Shown here one piece after another: positions 1 through 6,392 of a DNA stretch of 18,108 nt. The stretch comes from Streptomyces alboflavus. GTDB lineage: Bacteria > Actinomycetota > Actinomycetes > Streptomycetales > Streptomycetaceae. The stretch's first letter is position 1. The number at the start of each line of letters is the position of its first letter. The position numbers were made by a program, and so were the translations under genes. The DNA lies in the NCBI RefSeq assembly GCF_000716675.1, contig NZ_JNXT01000103.1, positions 1 through 18,108 of the forward strand. The letters are read 5' to 3'. The notes beneath the pieces are model-generated. The model searched no databases, was not told the DNA's origin, and saw only the letters and a program-made list of their open reading frames with translations.

Positions 1-135
1 CACCCCCGAAGTCCCCACCCCCGCCGAATCCGCCACCGCCGAAGTCCCCACCGCCACCGAAGTCCCCGCCACCGAAGTCCCCGGACGAGAAGTCGGCGCC
101 GGACACGTCCCCGCCCTCGTAGCCGCCCCCGCCGA
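1..135 (-). repeat. Coding low-complexity repeat (GDFGGG units)
   Basis: The plus strand repeats the motif GAAGTCCCC with CCGCC-type spacers at least seven times. On the coding strand this gives Gly-Asp-Phe-Gly-Gly-Gly units in the tail of the TPM-like protein. Such tracts vary in length by slippage. The array continues past the window edge. Confidence 0.7.
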
Positions 136-1369
136 AGTCCCCGTATCCGGCGCCGTAGCTCGCCGCGTACGCGGGGCTCGCCATCATCGAGCCGAGCATC
201 GTGCCGACGAGGAGGCCCGGGAGCAGGCCGCCGCCGAAGTAGCCGCCCGCCCAGGGGCCGTAGGCGGGTCCGGCCTCCCAGTAGGGCCGTCGTTCGCCGG
301 AGTCGGTGGTCACGGTGCGGGCCATCGGGTCGTCACCGTCGGCGAGGCGCACCGCGTCGGCCGCGCACACCGGCACCTCGCGGCTCGCGCCGCCGTCGGG
401 GGTCCACTCGGCGTCCTTCACGGAGGGGCCGTGCCGGGGGTCGAAGAAGCAGGGGGCGCGGCGCTCGGGCAGCGGGCGGCCCTCCCGGCGTGCCGCGAGC
501 AGTGCCAGCGAGAACCGGCCGTCCTCCAGGGCCTGGGTGACGGCCCGCACCTGCTCGGGGCGCTCGGCGGCCGCCATGAACGACTTGGCCTTCTCGTAGG
601 CGTCCAGGGACCGTTCGTAGTCCGCGCGCATGGCGTCGTCCGCGCCCGCCTCCGCCGGGTGGAAGTCGAGCCGGTCCAGCTCCTCGCCGAAGGCGGTGAT
701 GTCCTCGTCGACCACCACGCGCAGCTTGTCGAGGGCCGCGCGCTGCTCGTCCTCGCGGGCGCGGCGCTTGCGGCGGGCGAGGGCGTAGGCGCCCGCGCCG
801 CCCGCGGCCACCACCGCGCCGACGCCGATCAGGGCGCCGACGGGCACCCCGTCGTCGCCGCCACCGGAGCTGCCCCAGGAGGCGGGCGCCGAGCCCCCCA
901 CCTGCGGCAGGGCCTGGTCGACGAAGTCGTTGAGCTGGGACTTGGCATCCTCGCCCTGGACCAGCGAGGACAGGTTGCCGACGGCGTTCTCCGAGAGGAC
1001 GGAAGCGTCGGCCTTCGCGTCGAAGCGGTCGCCGAGGCGGACCGCGTAGGCGCCGGTGACGCCGGTGGCGGTGCGCAGGTCGCGGAAGAGGTCGTCGCGG
1101 CCGGGGAACGAGGCGGGGAGCACCGCGACGAACACCGGCTTGTCGGCCTTCTTGATCTTGTCGGCGAGGGCGTCCGCGTCGGCGGCGGAGAGCTGCGAGG
1201 CGGCGGCCTCGTCGACGTACACCGGGTTCTTCTTCAAGGCGTCGGCCACCGCCTGGACGTCCGTCGCGGCCTGGGCTCCGGGCGCCGCCGTGAGCGTGGC
1301 GCCGAGGGCCAGGAGCAGTCCGGACAGGATCAGGGTCAGCCGCGACGCCGTCTGCCTGGTGGGCCTCAT
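1..1369 (-). CDS. Secreted, membrane-anchored TPM-like domain protein with Gly-rich tail (C-terminus cut by window edge)
   Basis: The reading frame opens at an ATG at 1369, directly after an in-frame TGA, and stays open to base 1, so about 456 residues are seen and the C-terminus is missing. Residues 1-34 form a signal peptide (basic MRPTRQTASR, hydrophobic core, cleavage near AQA). Residues about 35-155 have the mixed alpha/beta pattern of TPM-type domains (KPVFVAVLPASF, AYAVRLGDRFDAKAD). A Gly/Ser linker leads to one membrane segment near residues 172-195 (VPVGALIGVGAVVAAGGAGAYALA) followed by basic RRKRRAR, so the rest is probably cytoplasmic. Then come a charged helical part, a possible second hydrophobic stretch (GGGLLPGLLVGTMLG), and a tail of GDFGGG-type repeats. 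A GGAGGAG ribosome site lies 12 bases upstream, which is rather far. The TPM assignment rests on pattern, not search. Role unknown; envelope quality control is a guess from the family. Confidence 0.75.
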   Translation of the reverse strand, partial: MRPTRQTASRLTLILSGLLLALGATLTAAPGAQAATDVQAVADALKKNPVYVDEAAASQLSAADADALADKIKKADKPVFVAVLPASFPGRDDLFRDLRTATGVTGAYAVRLGDRFDAKADASVLSENAVGNLSSLVQGEDAKSQLNDFVDQALPQVGGSAPASWGSSGGGDDGVPVGALIGVGAVVAAGGAGAYALARRKRRAREDEQRAALDKLRVVVDEDITAFGEELDRLDFHPAEAGADDAMRADYERSLDAYEKAKSFMAAAERPEQVRAVTQALEDGRFSLALLAARREGRPLPERRAPCFFDPRHGPSVKDAEWTPDGGASREVPVCAADAVRLADGDDPMARTVTTDSGERRPYWEAGPAYGPWAGGYFGGGLLPGLLVGTMLGSMMASPAYAASYGAGYGDFGGGGYEGGDVSGADFSSGDFGGGDFGGGGDFGGGGFGGGGDFGG

Positions 1370-1394
1370 ACTTCACGCTAACTCCTCCACGGCC

Positions 1395-1404
1395 GGAACG
1401 TTCC
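1395..1404. promoter_or_regulatory. 10-bp perfect palindrome upstream of the TPM-like gene
   Basis: GGAACGTTCC is a perfect palindrome 26 bases upstream of the ATG of the minus-strand gene, in the divergent region. It could be an operator or part of the 5' leader. I recognise no specific regulator. Confidence 0.3.
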
Positions 1405-1461
1405 CTCCGTTCGGCGGGGAAAGCGCCGGGAAAACGCTCGCCGCGTTCGGCTCCCGAAGTC

Positions 1462-1490
1462 TTGACGGGCCCTTGGGGCAGCAGTTAACT
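1462..1490 (+). promoter_or_regulatory. Likely vegetative-type promoter for the GH30 gene
   Basis: TTGACG (1462-1467) is followed after exactly 17 bases by TTAACT (1485-1490). This is a good -35 and a fair -10 for the main streptomycete sigma factor. It points at the GH30 gene 81 bases downstream. Confidence 0.5.
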
Positions 1491-1493
1491 CAC

Positions 1494-1508
1494 GCCTTGA
1501 ACTAAGGC
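1494..1508. promoter_or_regulatory. Inverted repeat at the predicted transcription start
   Basis: GCCTT-GAACT-AAGGC is a perfect 5-bp inverted repeat with a 5-base spacer. It sits 4 to 18 bases after the predicted -10 box, where a repressor would block initiation. The regulator is unknown. Confidence 0.35.
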
Positions 1509-1571
1509 ATGACGTAGCCATGACATCCCCATGGCTCCCGGCCCGACCCCACGAAGGGCGGAGAACGTCCC

Positions 1572-2918
1572 ATGCGCAGACCCTCCACACCCCGGCGCCT
1601 CGCGCGCTTACTGACCGCCGGACTCCTCACCACGGCCGGGCTCACCGGCCTCGGCGTCTCCTCCGCGGAGGCGGCGGGCGAGCAGGTGTCCATCTGGCTG
1701 ACCACGACCGACGACAGCGGCGGCCGCCACGTCACCCGGGGCCTCCAGCCGCAGACCCCGATCGCCTTCCAGCCCGGCACGGGCGGCGGGGGCACGAACA
1801 TCACCGTCGACGAGAACACCCGCTTCCAGACCTTCACCGGCGGCGGCGCCTCCTTCACCGACACCGCGGCCTGGCTGATGGACGGCAGCGGGGCCCTCAC
1901 CCAGGCCAAGCGCGACGAGACGATGCGCAAGCTCTTCTCGCCGACCGAGGGCATCGGGCTCTCCTACATCCGCAACCCCATGGGCGGCTCCGACCTGGCC
2001 CGCTTCGGCTACACCTATGACGACGTGCCCGCCGGGCAGACCGACCCGGGCCTCTCCCGCTTCTCCATCGCGCACGACCTCCAGGACGTGCTGCCGCTCA
2101 CGAAGCAGGCCAAGCAGCTCAACCCGCGGCTGACGACGGTCGCCTCGCCGTGGACGGCCCCGGCCTGGATGAAGGACAGCGGGCAGCTCAACGGCGGCTG
2201 ACTGAAGGCGGAGTACTACGCTCCCCAAGCTCGCGGGCGCGGGCCTGCCCACCAAGGTCCTCGCGCACGACTGGAACTGGGACACCTACGACGCGTACGC
2301 CGCCCAGACCGTCGACGACGCGGCCGTGCGCTCGCACCCCAACTTCGGCGGGATCGCCTGGCACGGGTACGGCGGCAACGTGCAGAAGCAGACCGAGATC
2401 CACAACAAATACCCGCAGCTCGACGCCTTCCAGACGGAGCTCCCCCAAGCTCTTAAAGAGCAGGGAGGTACCCCCATGGCGGAACCTGGATCGGCAATCA
2501 GCAGCGCGAGGACATGATGAACATCATCGACTACACCCGGAACTGGGCGAAGTCGGTGACGAAGTGGTCGCTCGCCGTGGACCAGAACCGCGGTCCGCAC
2601 AACGGCGGCTGCGGCACCTGCGACGGGCTGATCACCGTGCACAACGGCGACGGTCGGCACGGGCAGGTCGACTACACCATCGAGTACTACACGATGGGGC
2701 ACCTGACGAAGTTCGTGCAGCCGGGTGCCGCCCGTATCGCCTCCACCGCGAGCTCGGACGTGCCGAACGTGGCCTGGCGGAACACGGACGGCACAAAGGC
2801 CCTGATCGCCTACAACGACTCCGCGTCGGCGAAGACGGTCACCGTCAACTGGGGCGGGCAGCACGCGACTTACTCGCTGCCGGGCAAGACGTCGGCGACG
2901 TTCACCTGGAAGAGCTGA
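1572..2918 (+). pseudogene. Secreted GH30 family glucosidase (glucosylceramidase/endo-1,6-glucanase-like), disrupted
   Basis: The start at 1572 has GGAG 9 bases upstream and a signal peptide ending near AEA|A. Conserved GH30 blocks follow: FQTFTGGGASFTD, SYIRNPMGGSD and SPWTAPAWMKDSG; later VLAHDWNWD, GIAWHGYGGN, FQTE (nucleophile Glu at 2437-2439), then the C-terminal beta domain ending in FTWKS at the 2916-2918 TGA. Three lesions break it. A Trp codon reads TGA at 2199-2201. About 50-60 codons, including the acid/base QNEP segment, are missing at the 2220/2221 joint, with a frame change. A palindromic insert at about 2443-2477 shifts frame again, returning to the original frame. Residues 1-209 could still be secreted, but no active enzyme is possible. 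Codon 13 is TTA (1608-1610). The size of the deletion is from memory of intact homologues. Confidence 0.88.
2443..2477. repeat. Streptomyces short palindromic element inserted in the GH30 gene
   Basis: The segment reads CCCCCAAGCTCTT and continues through a GCTCTT-A-AAGAGC hairpin (2449-2461) to GGGAGGTACCCCCAT. Flanking codons join into the expected GH30 protein only if it is removed (TEL before, GGTWIGNQQ after). It resembles from memory a short repeat that recurs in Streptomyces intergenic regions. Its exact ends are uncertain by a few bases because the original codon between them is not known. Confidence 0.7.
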
Positions 2919-2963
2919 CGGTCACGTGGACGGGCTGACCGCCGTCCGGATGAGCTGACGGTG

Positions 2964-2996
2964 CCCGCCCGGCCGCGCTGACGGGGGCCGGGCGGG
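2964..2996. terminator. Bidirectional hairpin terminator between convergent genes
   Basis: CCCGCCCGGCC (2964-2974) pairs perfectly over 11 bp with GGCCGGGCGGG (2986-2996) around an 11-base loop. It lies between the ends of the GH30 pseudogene and cimA. There is no U tract, as is common in streptomycetes. Confidence 0.65.
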
Positions 2997-3023
2997 GGCG
3001 CCGGGGCCAGGGCTCGTCCGGGG

Positions 3024-4649
3024 CTACTCGGTCGGCTCGACCCCGGCGCGCAGCAGGCCGTAGGTCACGGCGTCCTCCAGGGCCTGCCACGACGCGGCGA
3101 TGACGTTGTCCGCGACGCCGACCGTGGACCACTCGCCGTCGCCGTCGGTCGTGGAGATCAGCACCCGGGTCGTGGAGGACGTGCCGTGCTTGCCCTCCAG
3201 GATGCGGACCTTGTAGTCCACCAGCTCCAGCTTGGCCAGCTGCGGGTAGATCCGCTCCAGGCCCACGCGCAGCGCCCGGTCCAGGGCGTTGACCGGGCCG
3301 TTGCCCTCCGCCGTCGCGACGATCCGCTCGCCCTTGGCCCACACCTTCACGGTGGCCTCGTTGGCGTGCGAACCGTCGGGGCGGTCCTCGGTGATGGCGC
3401 GCCAGGACTCCGTGCGGAAGTAGCGCCGGGAGCGGCCGTCGGCCTCCTCGCGCAGGAGCAGCTCGAAGGAGGCGTCGGCGGCCTCGTAGGTGTAGCCCGC
3501 GAGTTCGCGCTCCTTGACGCGGTCCACGACCCGGCCGATCAGCTCGCGGTCGCCGCCGAGGTCGACGCCCAGCTCCTTGCCCTTGAGCTCGATGGAGGCG
3601 CGCCCGGCCATGTCGGAGACCAGCATCCGGATGCGGTTGCCGACGAGTTCGGGGTCGATGTGCTGGTACAGGTCCGGGTCGACCTTGATCGCGGAGGCGT
3701 GCAGGCCGGCCTTGTGGGCGAACGCGGAGACGCCGACGTAGGGCTGGTGGGTGGACGGGGTGAGGTTCACGACCTCGGCGATGGCGTGCGAGACCCGGGT
3801 CATCTCGCGCAGCGCGCCCTCGGGCAGGACCCGCTTGCCGTACTTCAGCTCCAGGGCGGCGACCACCGGGAACAGGTTGGCGTTGCCGACCCGCTCGCCG
3901 TAGCCGTTGGCCGTGCACTGCACGTGGGTGGCGCCCGCGTCGACGGCCGCGAGGGTGTTGGCGACCGCGCAGCCCGTGTCGTCCTGGGCGTGGATGCCGA
4001 GCCGGGCGCCGGTGTCGGCGGCGACGGTGGCGACGACGGCCTGGACCTGGGCGGGGAGCATGCCGCCGTTGGTGTCGCACAGCACGACGACGTCGGCGCC
4101 CGCGTCGGCGGCGGCGCGCACGACCGCCTTCGCGTACTCGGGGTTCGCGCGGTAGCCGTCGAAGAAGTGCTCGCAGTCGACGAACACGCGGCGGCCCTGG
4201 GAGCACAGGTAGGAGACGGTGTCGCGGACCATCTCGACGTTCTCGTCGAGGGTGGTGCGCAGGGCCAGCTCGACGTGCCGGTCGTGCGACTTGGCGACCA
4301 GCGTGATCACCGGGGCGCCGGACGCGAGCAGCGCGTTGACCTGCGGGTCGTCGGCGGCCTTGGCGCCGGGTCGGCGGGTGGCGCCGAACGCGACGAGCTG
4401 GGCGTTCCTGAAGGTGATCTCCGCCTGCGCGCGGGCGAAGAACTCGGTGTCGCGCGGGTTGGCGCCGGGCCAGCCGCCTTCGATGAAGCCCACGCCGAAG
4501 TCGTCCAGATGCCGGGCGATGGTCAGCTTGTCCGCGACGGTCAGGTTGATGCCTTCGCGCTGCGCGCCGTCGCGCAGCGTGGTGTCGAACACGTGGAAGG
4601 AATCGTCGGGCACAGGTGAGGAATCGTCGGGCTTGCTGGTTTCCGTCAT
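3024..4649 (-). CDS. cimA: Citramalate synthase (2-isopropylmalate synthase family)
   Basis: This 541-residue protein condenses pyruvate with acetyl-CoA to (R)-citramalate, the threonine-independent entry to isoleucine. The N-terminal HMGL-like TIM barrel starts with FDTTLRDGAQREG (Arg26-Asp27), then EGGWPGANPRD, VVLCDTNGGMLP and CTANGYGERVGNANL. The C-terminal regulatory LeuA dimer domain covers roughly residues 410-541 (ATVKVWAKGERIVATAEGNGP, DYKVRILEGKHGTSSTTRV). The CimA-type rather than LeuA-type assignment follows from the length and from the FHVFDTTLRDG and WPGANPRD blocks. The ATG at 4649 is chosen because AGGAG sits 9 bases before it, although the frame is open further upstream to 4919. 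The metal-site His-x-His motif of relatives reads His220-Ala-Gln222 here, which I believe occurs in other actinobacterial members. It is monocistronic and convergent with the GH30 pseudogene. Confidence 0.9.
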   Translation of the reverse strand: MTETSKPDDSSPVPDDSFHVFDTTLRDGAQREGINLTVADKLTIARHLDDFGVGFIEGGWPGANPRDTEFFARAQAEITFRNAQLVAFGATRRPGAKAADDPQVNALLASGAPVITLVAKSHDRHVELALRTTLDENVEMVRDTVSYLCSQGRRVFVDCEHFFDGYRANPEYAKAVVRAAADAGADVVVLCDTNGGMLPAQVQAVVATVAADTGARLGIHAQDDTGCAVANTLAAVDAGATHVQCTANGYGERVGNANLFPVVAALELKYGKRVLPEGALREMTRVSHAIAEVVNLTPSTHQPYVGVSAFAHKAGLHASAIKVDPDLYQHIDPELVGNRIRMLVSDMAGRASIELKGKELGVDLGGDRELIGRVVDRVKERELAGYTYEAADASFELLLREEADGRSRRYFRTESWRAITEDRPDGSHANEATVKVWAKGERIVATAEGNGPVNALDRALRVGLERIYPQLAKLELVDYKVRILEGKHGTSSTTRVLISTTDGDGEWSTVGVADNVIAASWQALEDAVTYGLLRAGVEPTE

Positions 4650-4745
4650 GCTGTCTTGCTCCTGTGTCGGATGTCGGTCTACCGGAAGGACCGGCTCCAC
4701 CACCTCCATGATCCCGCGCGCCCCGTTTGCCGACTGTGGGTGGGC

Positions 4746-4783
4746 CGGAAAACGAAAAGACCCCTCGCGGGTGCGAGAGGTCT
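4746..4783 (-). terminator. Intrinsic terminator or attenuator hairpin upstream of cimA
   Basis: Read on the minus strand, AGACCTCTCGC pairs with GCGAGGGGTCT (one mismatch, 4-base loop; stem 4758-4783). TTTTCGTTTTCC follows at once (4757-4746). This is the best intrinsic terminator in the window. It lies after the propeller gene's own hairpin and 97 bases before the cimA start, so it may serve as a conditional attenuator for cimA. CCTCG about 10 bases upstream could pair with CGAGG of the 3' arm as an alternative fold. Confidence 0.65.
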
Positions 4784-4815
4784 GCGCGCGGGTCGAGGAC
4801 GACGGCGTCCGCTCT

Positions 4816-4830
4816 GTACATGATGTGTAC
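4816..4830. promoter_or_regulatory. Inverted repeat GTACA-N5-TGTAC in the cimA leader
   Basis: A perfect 5-bp inverted repeat with a 5-base centre lies about 33 bases upstream of the U-tailed hairpin. Its size suits a dimeric repressor operator near the cimA promoter. The regulator is not identifiable. Confidence 0.35.
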
Positions 4831-4896
4831 GGGGCGGTCACTGCGGACCGGCGCGCTTGCTGCCAATAATCATGGCGAACATGAGCATGTCCGGCA

Positions 4897-4921
4897 GGGT
4901 GCCACAGGTTCTGTGGCACCC
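4897..4921 (-). terminator. Hairpin terminator of the last propeller gene
   Basis: GGGTGCCACAG (4897-4907) pairs perfectly with CTGTGGCACCC (4911-4921) around a 3-base loop. It lies 65 bases past the stop of the propeller gene at 4987. No U tract follows. Confidence 0.65.
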
Positions 4922-4986
4922 GCCTCGCTGTCTCACTATGCGGTCCGGCTCATGGTTCGCGCCCCGCGCGGCTGCAGGTGTACGCG

Positions 4987-6276
4987 TCAGCGCACATTGC
5001 GGCGTACGAAGACGTCGCGCGCCCCGTTCGTGTCGCCCGGGACCATGTTCGCCGCGTCCGAGGTGAACACGAACCTCTTGGCGTCGGCGCTCAGGGCGTA
5101 GGCGGGCCAGCCCTGGTCCTCGCTCTGGCCGCCGCCCCGGGGCACGTTGACGCGCCGGGTCACGCCGTCCTTCAGGTCCCGTACGTACAGCGGGCCCTTT
5201 GCCGGGTCGCCCGCGGTGAGTCCGGACGCCGAGGAGATGAAGCCGACGTGGCGGCCGTCGGGGCTGATGCGGGCCTGGTGGGAGTCGGCGTCGGTCTGGC
5301 CGCCGCCCGCCTTCCTCGTGACCTTCTTGAGGGCGCCGGTGCGGGTGTCGAGGCGGTAGACGTCGCTCTTGCCGTTGGTGTCGCCGGACAGCATCGGCTC
5401 GACGGTCTCGAAGGCCGCGTACCGGCCGTCCTTGCTCAGCGAGGGCAGTCCGACCTTGAGGTCCTTGCCGGTGGACGACAGGTCGAGGCGCTTGGTCGTG
5501 CCCGTGTTCGCGTCGTACGTGTACGTCCTGCCGCCGAGGCCGGGGCGGACCTGGCCCAGGGTGTAGCCGACGTGGCGGCCGTCGGCGCTCAGGCTCATCC
5601 CGCCGATGATCCAGGTGGGCTGGCCGGTGACGATCTCGCTGACCCGGCGTGTGGTGCCCTCCTTGCGGTCGCGGAGGTAGATGCCGGTCCACATGCCGTC
5701 GCCGCCGCCGTCGCCGTGCTCCTTCAGCTCCGAGACGAAGGCGACGTACCGGCCGTCGGCGCTGACCTGGGCCCCGACCACGTAGTCCCCGAAGACGGGC
5801 TTGTCGTCGTCGGAGAGGCTGACGATCTCGGTGCGGCCGGTCTTGCGGTCCTTCATGAAGGTGCCGCTGTACAGGCCGCCCGCCCGGTCCACCTGCGCGG
5901 AATAGGTGACGTACCGGCCGTTCGCGCTGATCGAGGGGTCGCCGGCGTGCGAGGTGTACTGCGCGCCGGAGTCCTGGAGGCTGATCCGCTCGACCTTCTT
6001 GGTCCTGAGGTCGCGCAGGTAGATGTCGTTGTGGTCGTTGGTGTCGCCCCGCACCAGGTTGGTGGCCTCGGACGCGAACACGGCGTAACGGCCGTCGGCG
6101 CTGATGTCCGGGGCGTCGGAAGGACCGTTCGCCTGGGTGCCGCTCGCCCCCACGCTCACCCGCTCGGTGCGGGGAGCGGGGGCGCGGGTGTCGGCGGCGG
6201 CCGCGGCCGGCAGGACCGCGCCCGTGACGGCGGCGACGAGCGCGGCGGCGAACGCCGCGCGGGTGGTGTGACGCAT
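4987..6276 (-). CDS. Secreted seven-repeat beta-propeller (TolB/PD40-like) protein, array member 1
   Basis: This 429-residue protein has a signal peptide (MRHTTRAAFAAALVAAV, cleavage near residue 29 at AAA-A|DTR). It then shows seven copies of the propeller strand motif, S-x-D/N-G-R-x-x-x-F/Y: DGRYAVFAS, NGRYVTYSA, DGRYVAFVS, DGRHVGYTL, DGRYAAFET, DGRHVGFIS and DAKRFVFTS. Three loops match GDTNxxxDVY/F (GDTNDHNDIY, GDTNGKSDVY, GDTNGARDVF), which resemble acidic metal-binding loops. No Cys is visible. GGGGGAA lies upstream of the ATG. It is set apart from the other five paralogues by a 116-bp gap with a hairpin and a triple repeat, so it is probably transcribed alone. PD40/TolB-like repeats bind proteins or glycans or act as scaffolds; nothing here shows an enzyme active site, and the ligand is unknown. 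Confidence 0.85.
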   Translation of the reverse strand: MRHTTRAAFAAALVAAVTGAVLPAAAAADTRAPAPRTERVSVGASGTQANGPSDAPDISADGRYAVFASEATNLVRGDTNDHNDIYLRDLRTKKVERISLQDSGAQYTSHAGDPSISANGRYVTYSAQVDRAGGLYSGTFMKDRKTGRTEIVSLSDDDKPVFGDYVVGAQVSADGRYVAFVSELKEHGDGGGDGMWTGIYLRDRKEGTTRRVSEIVTGQPTWIIGGMSLSADGRHVGYTLGQVRPGLGGRTYTYDANTGTTKRLDLSSTGKDLKVGLPSLSKDGRYAAFETVEPMLSGDTNGKSDVYRLDTRTGALKKVTRKAGGGQTDADSHQARISPDGRHVGFISSASGLTAGDPAKGPLYVRDLKDGVTRRVNVPRGGGQSEDQGWPAYALSADAKRFVFTSDAANMVPGDTNGARDVFVRRNVR

Positions 6277-6298
6277 GGGTGGTTCCCCCGTGAGATGA

Positions 6299-6364
6299 GT
6301 GCTCGGTTCTCGTGCCTGTAGTGCTCGGTTCTCGTGCCTGTAGTGCTCGGTTCTCGTGCCTGTA
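6299..6364. repeat. Three perfect tandem copies of a 22-bp unit
   Basis: Units at 6299-6320, 6321-6342 and 6343-6364 are identical, each beginning GTGCTCGGTTCTCG and ending TGCCTGTA. They are non-coding and begin 22 bases upstream of the ATG of the propeller gene that starts at 6276, so they fill its promoter/leader region. Tandem operator sites or recent slippage are both possible. Each unit holds GAACC on the minus strand, as in some ECF -35 boxes, but I see no matching -10. Confidence 0.9.
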
Positions 6365-6367
6365 GGG

Positions 6368-6384
6368 AGTGCCTGACGGGCACT
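6368..6384 (-). terminator. Hairpin at the end of the five-gene propeller operon
   Basis: AGTGCC (6368-6373) pairs with GGCACT (6379-6384) around TGACG, only 8 bases after the stop codon of the gene ending at 6393. It is short, so it may be only a partial terminator. Confidence 0.45.
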
Positions 6385-6392
6385 TCTGGTTG

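Larger units (their letters stand above)
4650..4986. other. 337-bp gene-free stretch: cimA leader and end of the propeller array
   Basis: I see no gene here. From the cimA side it holds the cimA ribosome site (AGGAG), a hairpin with U-rich tail (4746-4783), an inverted repeat GTACA-TGATG-TGTAC (4816-4830), an imperfect palindrome ACATG-AG-CATGT (4879-4890) and a strong 11-bp hairpin (4897-4921). A convincing cimA promoter was not found; the A/T-rich AATAAT at 4865-4870 is the only obvious -10-like spot. Frames with short starts here have no stop before cimA, so no ordinary leader peptide can be called. Confidence 0.6.

Noticed and set aside
2912..2962. Direct repeat GAGCTGACGGT at 2912 and 2952 after the GH30 gene
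   Set aside because: Only 11 bases, in GC-biased DNA with several GCTGAC words. It is not enough to claim an attachment site or duplication.
2902..4866. Arg-rich 654-residue frame overlapping cimA
   Set aside because: It lies out of frame with cimA, has Arg/Pro/Gly-rich composition and no recognisable motif. It is a shadow of cimA.
4709..4919. Upstream starts for cimA (frame open to 4919)
   Set aside because: The added sequence would translate through the terminator hairpin and has no family similarity. The AGGAG at correct spacing before ATG 4649 decides the start.
6299..6364. CRISPR array
   Set aside because: The three 22-bp units are directly adjacent with no spacers, and there are no cas genes.
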